A stretch of DNA of 6,002 bases from an uncultured bacterium (GTDB lineage: Bacteria; Bacteroidota; Bacteroidia; Bacteroidales; JACABE01). The stretch covers positions 1-6,002 of the forward strand of contig CAIWDQ010000544.1 in NCBI GenBank assembly GCA_903911455.1, given 5' to 3'. Of this stretch, positions 1-6,002 are shown in pieces (positions within the stretch are counted from its first letter, which is position 1; every line of letters starts with the position of its first letter). Below the pieces are notes generated by a model that was not told where the DNA came from, made no database searches, and saw nothing but the letters and a program-made list of their open reading frames with translations. Both the position numbers and the translations under genes were made by a program.

Positions 1-45
1 AGAATATTATATTTAAGATTATTTTCAGTATTTATTTATAGATTT

Positions 46-2394
46 TCACACATTATCATTATACTTTTCCATCGTTAAGCGTGCCATCAAATAACTTACA
101 GTAGATTCTGCACCCTGATTAAGATTTACATGAGTGGCCTCCAAACCATCATAACAGCCTCCTGTACAAGGATTATAAATGATTTGTTGCAAGCGATTGT
201 TGCCTAAAAACCAATTGAAAGCAGTAATCATTTTAAGATAATAATCTTCATTTCTAAATTCATCATAAAACTTACTCAAAGTCATAATAGTATACGCAAC
301 ATCAATAGGTTGTTCGCCAAACTTACCAGCTTCTTCACCCTTTTGAAGCCATTTTTTGTTAGAAATAACTTCGATACCATTTGCATTAAATGTTTTTGAT
401 AACAGGAAATTAAAAGAAGAAATTGCAATGTCTTTATAAATAATATCACCTGTCATCAACCAGGCATACAGCATAGCCTCAGGCAATACACTGTTGGCAT
501 AAGTTAAATAACTCTCAAACCAAGTCCATTCTTCACCCGATTCATGTTTATACATTTGAACCAAACGATTGGCAAATGTTTTTAAAAGAGTAATATTATT
601 AAAAGACGTTTTATTGATATTTGAATAATAAATACCTTTAATTGTAAAAGCCATAGCTCTGGTCGAATGAACAGAACTCATACGGTTAAGAGATTTCTGA
701 AGTACAGTTTCAGCTTCACTAGTCATTTCTTTAGGCAATAATCCTGTTAACGAAATAATATAACCCAATGCCCAGATAGCTCTTCCGTTAGAATCATCTA
801 AATTAGTTTCATTATTCTGTTCGGTGAATATGAGTTCTTTATCTACATAATTTAAAAAATCACCATTAGGTTGCTGGCAATACCTTATAAAGCGGAAGTA
901 CTTTTTAATTTCCTCTAAACTTTCTTCATCTCCCTCCAACTTATAATACATACACCTGGCAATAAGTGCTCTGGCATTGTCATCAAGAGTGTAACCACTT
1001 GTATTATCAGGTTGATTAACCTTCGAAAATTGGATGATACCTATATTAGTTGTCATCTTAGTTAAATGATTCAGATTAATCTCAGGAAGATTAAATTTAA
1101 ATTGAATATTATGATCTACAATCTTTTCAAATAACTTAACATGAGCAACAGCAGAATTCTCCCATGCAGTTGAAACTATATTTTGTAATGTGTTAGAACT
1201 AATACTTCTACGCAAGGGGTCATTGTTAAGTAGACGTATGACTGCATCAGCCAATTGCTGCGAATTACGAAAATCAAATATAATCCCTGTTTTCTTTGTT
1301 AAGACTTCCTTGGCGTGAGGAATAGGAGTTGAAATGATAGGACAGGCACAACTCATTGCATACACAAAAGTACCACTAACAGCTTGATTAGGATCGTTAG
1401 TAGTAAATAAATAAATGTCGGTAAGTTGTAAATATTCTAATAAATCGGGCAAAGCCAGATAACTATTAATAAATCTTACATGATCTTGAAGAGAATATTC
1501 TATAATTTTTTGCTCAAGACTTTCTCTGTATTTTTCACCTTCATGTTTCACAACCTCAGGATGCGTTTTACCTATGATCAAAAACATTGCTTTAGGACAT
1601 TCTTTAATGATAGCAGGCATGGCTTCAAGAGTGGTTTCTATACTTTTGCCCGAACTTAACAAACCAAAAGTAGTAAGTACTTTCCTGTCTTTCAATCCGT
1701 ATTTAGCTTTCAAAGATTTTTTACTTAAATGAGGAACCAAATGGGTGCCATGAGCAATAACTGAAATCTTTTCTTCAGGAATATTATAATCATTAATTAA
1801 GATATTAGCCGAAGTATGAGTCATTACAATTATTGAATCGCAAACAGTAGTTATTCCCTGCACTTTTAATTTCAATTTTTCATCAGGATTAGGAAGTACT
1901 GTATGAAAGACTAAAACAATGGGTTTTGAGATGTTATATAATAATTGAAGAAAAGCTTGATCCTGTTTATGGAAGAAACCAAATTCATGCTGTATCAAAA
2001 CAATCTTAACATCATGATCCTGATTAATATTTAAAGCTAATTTTTCATAGTCTTTGGATATAGATGTTTTAAGAATGTATTTTACTTCATCAGGATATGG
2101 ATAAGTTATTCCATTTGATTCTAAAGCACATACTTTTATTGATAATGAATTGCTAAATTTATTATTAAGTGCCTTAATCAAATCCTGCGAATACGTAGCA
2201 ATACCACATTCTCTTGGAGGATAAGATGTGATAAAAAGCACTTCAGCAAGCTCTTTCTTCTTATCATGAACTTGTTTTTGTTCATTAAATAAAGAAGGTT
2301 TGTCTGAATTTTTAATGATATTTAGATGTGATGATTTTTGTTTTTGAATGATAACATCAGTATCATAATCAATAGATGTAATTTTATTTTTCAT
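46..2394 (-). CDS. GT4 glycosyltransferase fused to an (alpha/alpha)-helical glycosidase-like domain
   Basis: A 782-residue cytoplasmic protein with two modules. Residues 1-50 are a polar leader. The GT-B fold runs from about 51 to 425: ITSYPPRECGIATYSQDL (55-72) forms the first glycine-containing loop, FGLLSSGKSIETTLEAMP (243-260) the start of the nucleotide-sugar domain, and QAVSGTFVYAMSCACPIIST (337-356) the donor-site region. The classical E-x7-E pair is not evident there; S-G-T occupies that place. From about 445 to the end lies a helical region resembling (alpha/alpha)6 glycosidase domains, with conserved-looking acidic/aromatic motifs GYTLDDNARALI (467-478), DSNGRAIWALG (534-544), EWTWFESYLTYANSVLP (622-638), EQPIDVAYT (694-702) and GGCYDG plus NQGAES (745-764). 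It may build a glycan with the GT domain and bind, trim or measure it with the helical domain; donor, acceptor and product are unknown. The start overlaps the GH130 stop by 11 nt, and there is no other Met before residue 191. No signal peptide is seen. Confidence 0.88.
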   Translation of the reverse strand: MKNKITSIDYDTDVIIQKQKSSHLNIIKNSDKPSLFNEQKQVHDKKKELAEVLFITSYPPRECGIATYSQDLIKALNNKFSNSLSIKVCALESNGITYPYPDEVKYILKTSISKDYEKLALNINQDHDVKIVLIQHEFGFFHKQDQAFLQLLYNISKPIVLVFHTVLPNPDEKLKLKVQGITTVCDSIIVMTHTSANILINDYNIPEEKISVIAHGTHLVPHLSKKSLKAKYGLKDRKVLTTFGLLSSGKSIETTLEAMPAIIKECPKAMFLIIGKTHPEVVKHEGEKYRESLEQKIIEYSLQDHVRFINSYLALPDLLEYLQLTDIYLFTTNDPNQAVSGTFVYAMSCACPIISTPIPHAKEVLTKKTGIIFDFRNSQQLADAVIRLLNNDPLRRSISSNTLQNIVSTAWENSAVAHVKLFEKIVDHNIQFKFNLPEINLNHLTKMTTNIGIIQFSKVNQPDNTSGYTLDDNARALIARCMYYKLEGDEESLEEIKKYFRFIRYCQQPNGDFLNYVDKELIFTEQNNETNLDDSNGRAIWALGYIISLTGLLPKEMTSEAETVLQKSLNRMSSVHSTRAMAFTIKGIYYSNINKTSFNNITLLKTFANRLVQMYKHESGEEWTWFESYLTYANSVLPEAMLYAWLMTGDIIYKDIAISSFNFLLSKTFNANGIEVISNKKWLQKGEEAGKFGEQPIDVAYTIMTLSKFYDEFRNEDYYLKMITAFNWFLGNNRLQQIIYNPCTGGCYDGLEATHVNLNQGAESTVSYLMARLTMEKYNDNV

Positions 2395-2401
2395 TTTTTT
2401 T
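2384..2401 (-). other. Coupled stop/start overlap with an A8 homopolymer
   Basis: The GH130 stop (TAA, 2384-2386) lies inside the beginning of the glycosyltransferase gene, whose ATG is at 2392-2394. An uninterrupted run of eight A on the coding strand (2394-2401) ends in that ATG. No Shine-Dalgarno sequence precedes the start, so reinitiation by ribosomes finishing the GH130 gene is the likely route. The glycosyltransferase frame is +1 relative to the GH130 frame. Loss of one A in transcript or read would join both proteins in frame. Confidence 0.7.
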
Positions 2402-3430
2402 GATATGAGATAAAAGTTCAGTAATTAAATCAGGGAAATGTAAAGAAGCACAAGCAATACGTTCGTCGGCAGCACCGTAATAAATATATAAAGTATCTCC
2501 GAATTGAGCAGTACCTGTTGGAAAAACAACATTATTAACATCACCTCTTAATTCCCAAGCAAGTTGGGGAGAAAAAAGTGCATAAGGAAGACGAGCAATT
2601 ACTTTACGTGGATTATTTATATCCAACAAAGCAGCAGCACATGCAGAATAGATAAGTCCTTTTTTAGTTGACTGAACACCATGATAAATTAACAACCAGC
2701 CATGTTCTGTTTCAATTGGAGGACAGCCACCACCAATATAATCTGATTCGTGCTCAAATGCAGGGTCCATAAGAATATGATCCTGGAAATTATTAAAATA
2801 ATCTTCCCAAAATTCTGTAGTAAGATCTTTTAAATTGTCAACAGAAGCAACTTGAATACCTGGTCTTATTCTATGAAGGAAATACAATTGACCATTAATT
2901 CTACGTGGAAAAAAAATAACATTTTTATCCCATAAAAGAATTTTCTTGTCAGGATCAGCTTCTTGATAATAAAACTTATGATTATGATAATAATCTTCGT
3001 TTACTTTGCCGGCAGATTCAACAAGAAAAACAAATTCGGCATAAGTTATATGAGGAACAATAATTCCATGTTTTTTAAAATGAATTAAATCTTTAGATGT
3101 AGCCAAAGCACCACGAGCATTAGTTCCATCATAAGCAGTATAAGTCATATAATAAACATCATCAATCTTTACTATTCTAGGATCTTCAATTCCCTGAGAT
3201 TCATAATCAAATTCTGGTATCATGAAAGGCTTTTCCCAACGTTCGACCACTGTTAAAGGACCATCAAGTTTACAGTAACCAATGGTAGAAATATTACCGT
3301 TCTGTACTGCCCTATAAAACATGTGAACGTTGTCACCATCTCTTATTATTGCCGGATTAAGTACACCTTCATTTTCAAATTCCAAATTAGTCTTTGCTAT
3401 TAAGATACCTTCTTTTTTAATTGTTATCAT
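2384..3430 (-). CDS. GH130 family enzyme (beta-mannoside phosphorylase-like)
   Basis: A 348-residue cytoplasmic protein with the five-bladed beta-propeller pattern of glycoside hydrolase family 130. Visible landmarks in order are LNPAIIRDGDNVHMFYRA (24-41), YESQGIEDPRIV (76-87) with D83 of EDPR as the expected general acid, FFPRRINGQLYFLHR (173-187), GGGCPPIETEHGWLLIYHGV (233-252), VVFPTG (301-306) and YYGAADERIACA (317-328). Known members phosphorolyse beta-1,4- or beta-1,2-mannosides to alpha-mannose 1-phosphate; some subgroups hydrolyse instead. R177, R187 and H250 are candidate phosphate ligands, but the position before IGGG, often Lys in phosphorylases as I recall, is Tyr231. Residues about 125-170 look longer than in classical members and are rich in Y, H and D. 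No signal peptide is present, so the substrate is cytosolic. It is coupled to the permease upstream by ATGA and overlaps the glycosyltransferase start by 11 nt. Automatic annotations sometimes give this family a spurious 'pesticidal protein' name. Confidence 0.9.
   Translation of the reverse strand: MITIKKEGILIAKTNLEFENEGVLNPAIIRDGDNVHMFYRAVQNGNISTIGYCKLDGPLTVVERWEKPFMIPEFDYESQGIEDPRIVKIDDVYYMTYTAYDGTNARGALATSKDLIHFKKHGIIVPHITYAEFVFLVESAGKVNEDYYHNHKFYYQEADPDKKILLWDKNVIFFPRRINGQLYFLHRIRPGIQVASVDNLKDLTTEFWEDYFNNFQDHILMDPAFEHESDYIGGGCPPIETEHGWLLIYHGVQSTKKGLIYSACAAALLDINNPRKVIARLPYALFSPQLAWELRGDVNNVVFPTGTAQFGDTLYIYYGAADERIACASLHFPDLITELLSHIKKNEK
3427..3430 (-). other. ATGA stop/start overlap, permease to GH130
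   Basis: The permease TGA and the GH130 ATG share these four bases. This indicates translational coupling and fixes the GH130 start, because the encoded MITIKKEG leads directly into the conserved N-terminal region and no ribosome binding motif is seen further upstream. Confidence 0.85.
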
Positions 3431-4530
3431 TTAGATGTTTTTTTTAGAAAATTTGTTTTAATTTTAATTAGTGGAGGCATGGTGTCTCCTAATAAAAATC
3501 CCCATGGCTTTAAAGTTTCAATATGATCAAATATTAGTTTTACAATTGCCAGAAGTGGAATGGATAAGAACATACCCGCTATACCCCATAAAGCATTTCC
3601 CACTAACACTACTATTATTGCAAAAAGAGCATTTATTTTTACTTTTGAGGCTACTATTTTAGGAATAATATAGTGATTGTCGAAGAATTGAATTATGTAA
3701 AAGATAAATAAAATGTAAATGGCATACCATGCAGATGATTTTGTAACCAAAGCTATCATCATTGGCAAAGCTATACCAACAAAACCACCAATATATGGAA
3801 TTACGTTAATTAATGCACCAATTAAACCAATCAGAATTGCATAATCAACTCCAAGAATTAAAAGTGTACATGTGTAAAGTATAGCAATGATGACAAATTC
3901 TATAACCAATCCTGAAAGATAGTGTTGAATTAATCTTTTAGTTTTAGATACTATTTCACTAACCTGAGTTTTATTTTTTACTCCAGATAGTTTATAAATA
4001 AAATCTAGTATCAATGGCTGATAAAACAACATCAAAAAAATATAAACAGGTAATAACATCAAGCCTATTAATCCACTACCTATTGTTAATAATGTTTTCC
4101 CTATCGAAGCACTTGCAATATTGATAAGCTCCCCTCTTAATTTTAAAATCCATTCATTTATCTGTTGAGAATTAATCTTTAAATAACCAGAAGCCCATAT
4201 AATGGATTTGTTAAGTAATTCAGTAAATTTTGTAACCAGCATTAGCCAAGAATCACTAAACCTACTAGCTTGCGTAAATAAAAGTGAAGCAAAAGTTATT
4301 ATAATTATAAATGTAAGCAGCAGAGTAATAAATATCGCTACTATTCTATTTATTTTTATTCTTACAAGTAAATTTACAACTGGACTAAGTAAAATAGCTA
4401 TAACAATCGCAAAAACAATAGGAATAATTATTCCCTGAGCAATGTATAATATAGTAAATAAAAAATATAATCCGATTAAAGATATACTTGTTTTTAAATA
4501 GAAAGGTAAATTAGTTACTTTGTCAATCAT
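3427..4530 (-). CDS. AI-2E family (PerM/UPF0118) permease
   Basis: A 367-residue polytopic inner-membrane protein of normal family length. Hydrophobic segments lie at about 14-32, 34-56, 62-86, 147-170, 205-229, 232-260, 268-285 and 300-335, with a large polar loop at 88-140, which is the family topology. Family signatures are visible: GALINVIPYIGGFVG (238-252), the PKIVASKVKINAL segment (290-302), and GIAGMFLSIPLLAIVK (316-331). Members have been linked to autoinducer-2 export, Na+/H+ antiport and other transport. The substrate cannot be predicted here, and nothing in the window suggests quorum sensing. Both ends are coupled: its ATG overlaps the stop of the upstream gene, and its TGA overlaps the ATG of the GH130 gene, each by 4 nt. 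It could move a solute related to the downstream glycan enzymes, or act in osmotic or pH homeostasis; both are inference. Confidence 0.93.
   Translation of the reverse strand: MIDKVTNLPFYLKTSISLIGLYFLFTILYIAQGIIIPIVFAIVIAILLSPVVNLLVRIKINRIVAIFITLLLTFIIIITFASLLFTQASRFSDSWLMLVTKFTELLNKSIIWASGYLKINSQQINEWILKLRGELINIASASIGKTLLTIGSGLIGLMLLPVYIFLMLFYQPLILDFIYKLSGVKNKTQVSEIVSKTKRLIQHYLSGLVIEFVIIAILYTCTLLILGVDYAILIGLIGALINVIPYIGGFVGIALPMMIALVTKSSAWYAIYILFIFYIIQFFDNHYIIPKIVASKVKINALFAIIVVLVGNALWGIAGMFLSIPLLAIVKLIFDHIETLKPWGFLLGDTMPPLIKIKTNFLKKTSK
4527..4530 (-). other. ATGA stop/start overlap, unknown small gene to permease
   Basis: The TGA of the 132-residue gene and the ATG of the AI-2E family permease share these bases. 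Together with the same arrangement at 3427-3430 it places the small unknown gene, permease and GH130 enzyme in one coupled translational unit. Confidence 0.85.
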
Positions 4531-4925
4531 TTCAATTTAGATTTAGATTCTCTTTTATGACATATATTATGAATGATAGATTGACCAATCGATTTAACTG
4601 TTTCAGGATTTTGAGCTACAATATTAGTTATTGCAAATTGTAAAATGGAACCAATAGATTTCCTAATAAGATTGCCAGATGTTCCCACAACAATCTTTTT
4701 AGAAACATAACCTGTAGCTAAACCTGCAATAGTGCTTAAAATATCATCTACTAAAAGAGGTGATTTAATGACTTTACTTAATGAGTTTTTTATAAGATTA
4801 ATTGGCTTAAGGCTCTCATAAGTAAAGTGTAATTGACCTTTAAGTAAATATAAACTAATTCTCTGTTCAGCCTCTAATATTTGAATTGATTTCTTAAGAT
4901 CTTCGGTGTAATTTATTTTTTGCAT
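4527..4925 (-). CDS. Conserved-looking small protein of unknown function
   Basis: A 132-residue protein with no function I can name. The N-terminal third (1-35) is polar and helical (EDLKKSIQILEAEQRISLYL). Residues 35-52 contain ESLKPINLIKNSLSKVI, which I recall from small proteins beside holin-like genes in other Bacteroidota. Two moderately hydrophobic, glycine-containing segments follow: about 60-80 (DILSTIAGLATGYVSKKIVV) and 84-105 (GNLIRKSIGSILQFAITNIV). They could be membrane-associated or short hairpin-forming helices, but are weaker than classical transmembrane spans. The tail is basic (HKRESKSKLK). The gene starts 7 nt after the holin-like gene and its stop overlaps the permease start as ATGA. 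This tight packing argues that it is a real gene working with membrane partners. A membrane-associated accessory protein is the most I would infer. Confidence 0.7.
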   Translation of the reverse strand: MQKINYTEDLKKSIQILEAEQRISLYLLKGQLHFTYESLKPINLIKNSLSKVIKSPLLVDDILSTIAGLATGYVSKKIVVGTSGNLIRKSIGSILQFAITNIVAQNPETVKSIGQSIIHNICHKRESKSKLK

Positions 4926-4932
4926 ATGAATA

Positions 4933-5274
4933 TTATTTAAGAATATGTTTAATAAATAAATTACTTAATATACTTTTTAACCATTTGTGAAGAAATAAAT
5001 GTAATATAATTACTAGTAATCCATAAAAAGCAGCTACGATAAATAAGCCATAATAAGTTTCACCTAAAATACTACCAAGCCAGAATGCGATACCTAAATT
5101 TACAAAAAACATTAAAGAAAAAAGTAAGACCATAACTAAGATACGAGGACCAAATGAAGAAATAATATCTGCCGATTTATCTAGAACTTTAAGCTTTGTC
5201 AATTCAATACTAGTTTTTAAGTATTCAGTCGCTCTTTCTGAAAGTATTTCAATCAATTCTTTATTGTTTTCCAT
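4933..5274 (-). CDS. Phage holin family (YqjE-like) two-helix inner-membrane protein
   Basis: A 113-residue integral membrane protein. Residues 1-38 form a charged amphipathic helix containing YLKTSIELTKLKVLDKSADI, the cytoplasmic segment typical of this family in Bacteroidota. Two hydrophobic helices follow, about 44-68 (ILVMVLLFSLMFFVNLGIAF) and 74-95, separated by the short loop GSILGETYYG. A basic tail ends the protein. The family is filed under 'phage holin' or 'holin superfamily' names by similarity, but these proteins are commonly chromosomal, and nothing phage-like (no endolysin, no structural genes) is nearby. A role in membrane or envelope stress is the usual assumption and is unproven. 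It is separated by 38 nt from the cupin gene and by only 7 nt from the next gene, so it is probably cotranscribed with its neighbours. Confidence 0.85.
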   Translation of the reverse strand: MENNKELIEILSERATEYLKTSIELTKLKVLDKSADIISSFGPRILVMVLLFSLMFFVNLGIAFWLGSILGETYYGLFIVAAFYGLLVIILHLFLHKWLKSILSNLFIKHILK

Positions 5275-5286
5275 GTTTATTGACTT

Positions 5287-5304
5287 TAATATTAAATAAT
5301 ATTA
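5287..5304. repeat. Two identical 8-bp palindromes, TAATATTA, 2 bp apart
   Basis: Within the 38-nt gap between the cupin and holin-like genes, TAATATTA occurs twice, separated by AA. Each copy is its own reverse complement, so the whole can be read as a direct repeat or as an 18-bp near-continuous palindrome. It is entirely A/T, so chance is a serious alternative. A paired operator or a weak hairpin affecting the downstream gene is possible. It has no GC stem or T-tract that would make it a typical terminator. Confidence 0.35.
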
Positions 5305-5312
5305 CACATAAT

Positions 5313-5726
5313 TTAATTCTCAATTGTATTAATTACTCCTGAAGCTATAGTTAAGAGTACAACTGTATCCTCATTGCTTGTTAGAGTATATTTCGTACTT
5401 TCGGTTAGTGTAACTAATTCGCCTTTTTTTAGAGTTAAGAAATCTTCAAATCTATGAATCTTTATTTCACCCTCAATTATTTGAAATGTGATTGATTCAT
5501 CTAATTTTAAAAACTTAATTTCAGTGCCATCATGTAGAGAAGAAAGTACGATTTGTTTGTAAGGACATTTTAAAAGAATCATTGTGTTTGGTACTCCTTT
5601 TTCCCAGGTATATTTATGTTTCATTTTTTCAATCAATATTGATAAATCAAATGATTTTAATGATTCAGTAAGTAGACTGTTTCCTTTATTGGCAGGAGTT
5701 TCTTTTTCCAATGATTCTTTTTCCAT
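5313..5726 (-). CDS. Small cupin-fold protein with degenerate metal-binding motifs
   Basis: A 137-residue soluble protein. Residues 1-25 are a polar, probably disordered leader. From about 38 (YTWEKG) the pattern matches single-domain cupins: a 'W..G' entry, strand residues IVLSSLHDGTEI (59-70), ITFQIIEGEIKI (79-90) around the first cupin turn, KKGELVTL (100-107) for the second motif, and a final VVLLTI strand (122-127). In metal-binding cupins motif 1 carries HxH and a Glu, and motif 2 carries a His. Here the HxH position reads as KFLKL and the motif 2 His appears to be Tyr (KYTL, 112-115), so metal-dependent catalysis is unlikely. A sensory, ligand-binding or structural role is more plausible, which is inference. 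No signal peptide or membrane segment is visible. It lies between the YtxH and holin-like genes in the same orientation. The start sits in an A-rich leader (ACAAAACGAC before ATG). Confidence 0.75.
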   Translation of the reverse strand: MEKESLEKETPANKGNSLLTESLKSFDLSILIEKMKHKYTWEKGVPNTMILLKCPYKQIVLSSLHDGTEIKFLKLDESITFQIIEGEIKIHRFEDFLTLKKGELVTLTESTKYTLTSNEDTVVLLTIASGVINTIEN

Positions 5727-5769
5727 GTCGTTTTGTGTTTAATTGTTAAGATTAAATCTTTTTGATTGA

Positions 5770-6002
5770 CTAAACTTTAGTTGTCTTAGCTTCTTCTACT
5801 TTGTCTTTACTCTTTTCAGCAAAGTCACAAACTTCTTCTTTTACATGTTCAAATTTCTCTGAGATATCATCAAGAAAATCATCAAACTTTTCTTTAACTG
5901 CATCTACATAATCTTCTCCTTTTTTTGATATTTTCCTTCTTGTACTTGATCCTTTATCTGGAGCAAATAAAATTCCTAACATTGCACCTGCTGCAACGCC
6001 AG
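5770..6002 (-). CDS. YtxH domain-containing protein, 5' end cut off by the window edge
   Basis: Small predicted stress-type protein. The reading frame stays open to the right edge: upstream of the first in-window ATG (5980-5982) it still encodes GVAAGA. That joins MLGILFAPDKG to give the usual YtxH pattern of a glycine/alanine-rich membrane segment followed by GILFAP and a short basic stretch (here STRRKISKKG). The ATG is therefore internal and the true start lies outside the window. After the membrane segment comes a charged helical tail rich in K, E and D with regularly spaced F/V residues (about 50 residues), probably a coiled coil or amphipathic helix in the cytoplasm. The tail ends in TTKV and a TAG stop. 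YtxH proteins are widespread and often stress-induced, but their molecular role is poorly defined. It is the first visible gene of the cluster, 43 nt before the cupin gene. The family call is secure from the motif; function is not. Confidence 0.88.
   Translation of the reverse strand, partial: GVAAGAMLGILFAPDKGSSTRRKISKKGEDYVDAVKEKFDDFLDDISEKFEHVKEEVCDFAEKSKDKVEEAKTTKV

Noticed and set aside
1..45. Terminator after the glycosyltransferase gene
   Set aside because: The 45 bases downstream of the stop are AT-rich without a GC-containing hairpin, so I cannot support a terminator. It may lie beyond the left edge.
3471..3662. Plus-strand reading frame of 63 codons
   Set aside because: It lies wholly inside the permease gene on the other strand, and its translation has no recognisable domain. 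It is a shadow.
4202..4438. Plus-strand reading frame of 78 codons with a hydrophobic, isoleucine-rich translation
   Set aside because: It is antisense to the membrane segments of the permease. The hydrophobic look is a by-product of AT-rich codons read on the reverse strand.
3427..4530. Quorum-sensing locus, suggested by the 'AI-2E' family name
   Set aside because: The family name reflects one studied member. No synthase, receptor or regulator of autoinducer signalling is in the window.
4933..5274. Prophage remnant, suggested by the 'phage holin' family name
   Set aside because: No lysis, structural, integrase or attachment-site sequence is present, and this family is common on chromosomes as an ordinary membrane protein.
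5748..5760. AAGATTAAATCTT inverted repeat as a terminator between the YtxH and cupin genes
   Set aside because: The stem is short and A/T-dominated, and on the coding strand no T-tract follows it. It is too weak to call a terminator.
5980..5982. ATG as the start of the YtxH gene
   Set aside because: The frame stays open upstream and encodes GVAAGA, the expected continuation of the YtxH glycine/alanine membrane segment, so this Met is internal.

Overview
The window is one uninterrupted minus-strand gene cluster, strongly AT-rich by eye, read from the right edge to the left. It holds seven genes with no RNA genes, insertion sequences, CRISPR array or long non-coding stretch. The organism is most likely a member of the Bacteroidota. 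None of the gene starts has a GGAG-type Shine-Dalgarno sequence; the starts lie in A/T-rich leaders. The protein set (GT4 enzyme with a C-terminal helical domain, GH130 enzyme, AI-2E family permease, small holin-like membrane protein, YtxH protein) also fits that phylum. The assignment rests on gene style and remembered family distribution, not on a marker gene.

Layout in transcription order: (1) a YtxH-domain protein whose start lies beyond the right edge (5770-6002); (2) a small cupin-fold protein with a degenerate metal site (5313-5726); (3) a two-helix 'phage holin family' membrane protein (4933-5274); (4) a small protein of unknown function (4527-4925); (5) an AI-2E/PerM family permease (3427-4530); (6) a cytoplasmic GH130 mannoside phosphorylase-like enzyme (2384-3430); (7) a two-domain protein joining a GT4 glycosyltransferase to an (alpha/alpha)-helical glycosidase-like domain (46-2394). 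Gaps are 43, 38 and 7 nt, followed by overlaps of 4, 4 and 11 nt, so genes 4-7 look translationally coupled and all seven may be one operon. No promoter or convincing terminator is visible; both probably lie outside the window.

The cluster appears to join two themes. The right half carries small proteins of the kind often found among general-stress and envelope genes (YtxH, holin-like, cupin). The left half carries a possible make-and-break pair for an intracellular glycan: a glycosyltransferase with its own helical glycosidase-like module, directly coupled to a GH130 enzyme. Neither left-half enzyme has a signal peptide, so both should act in the cytoplasm. A stress-linked, possibly mannose-containing oligosaccharide or reserve polymer is a reasonable hypothesis, but the substrate cannot be read from the sequence.
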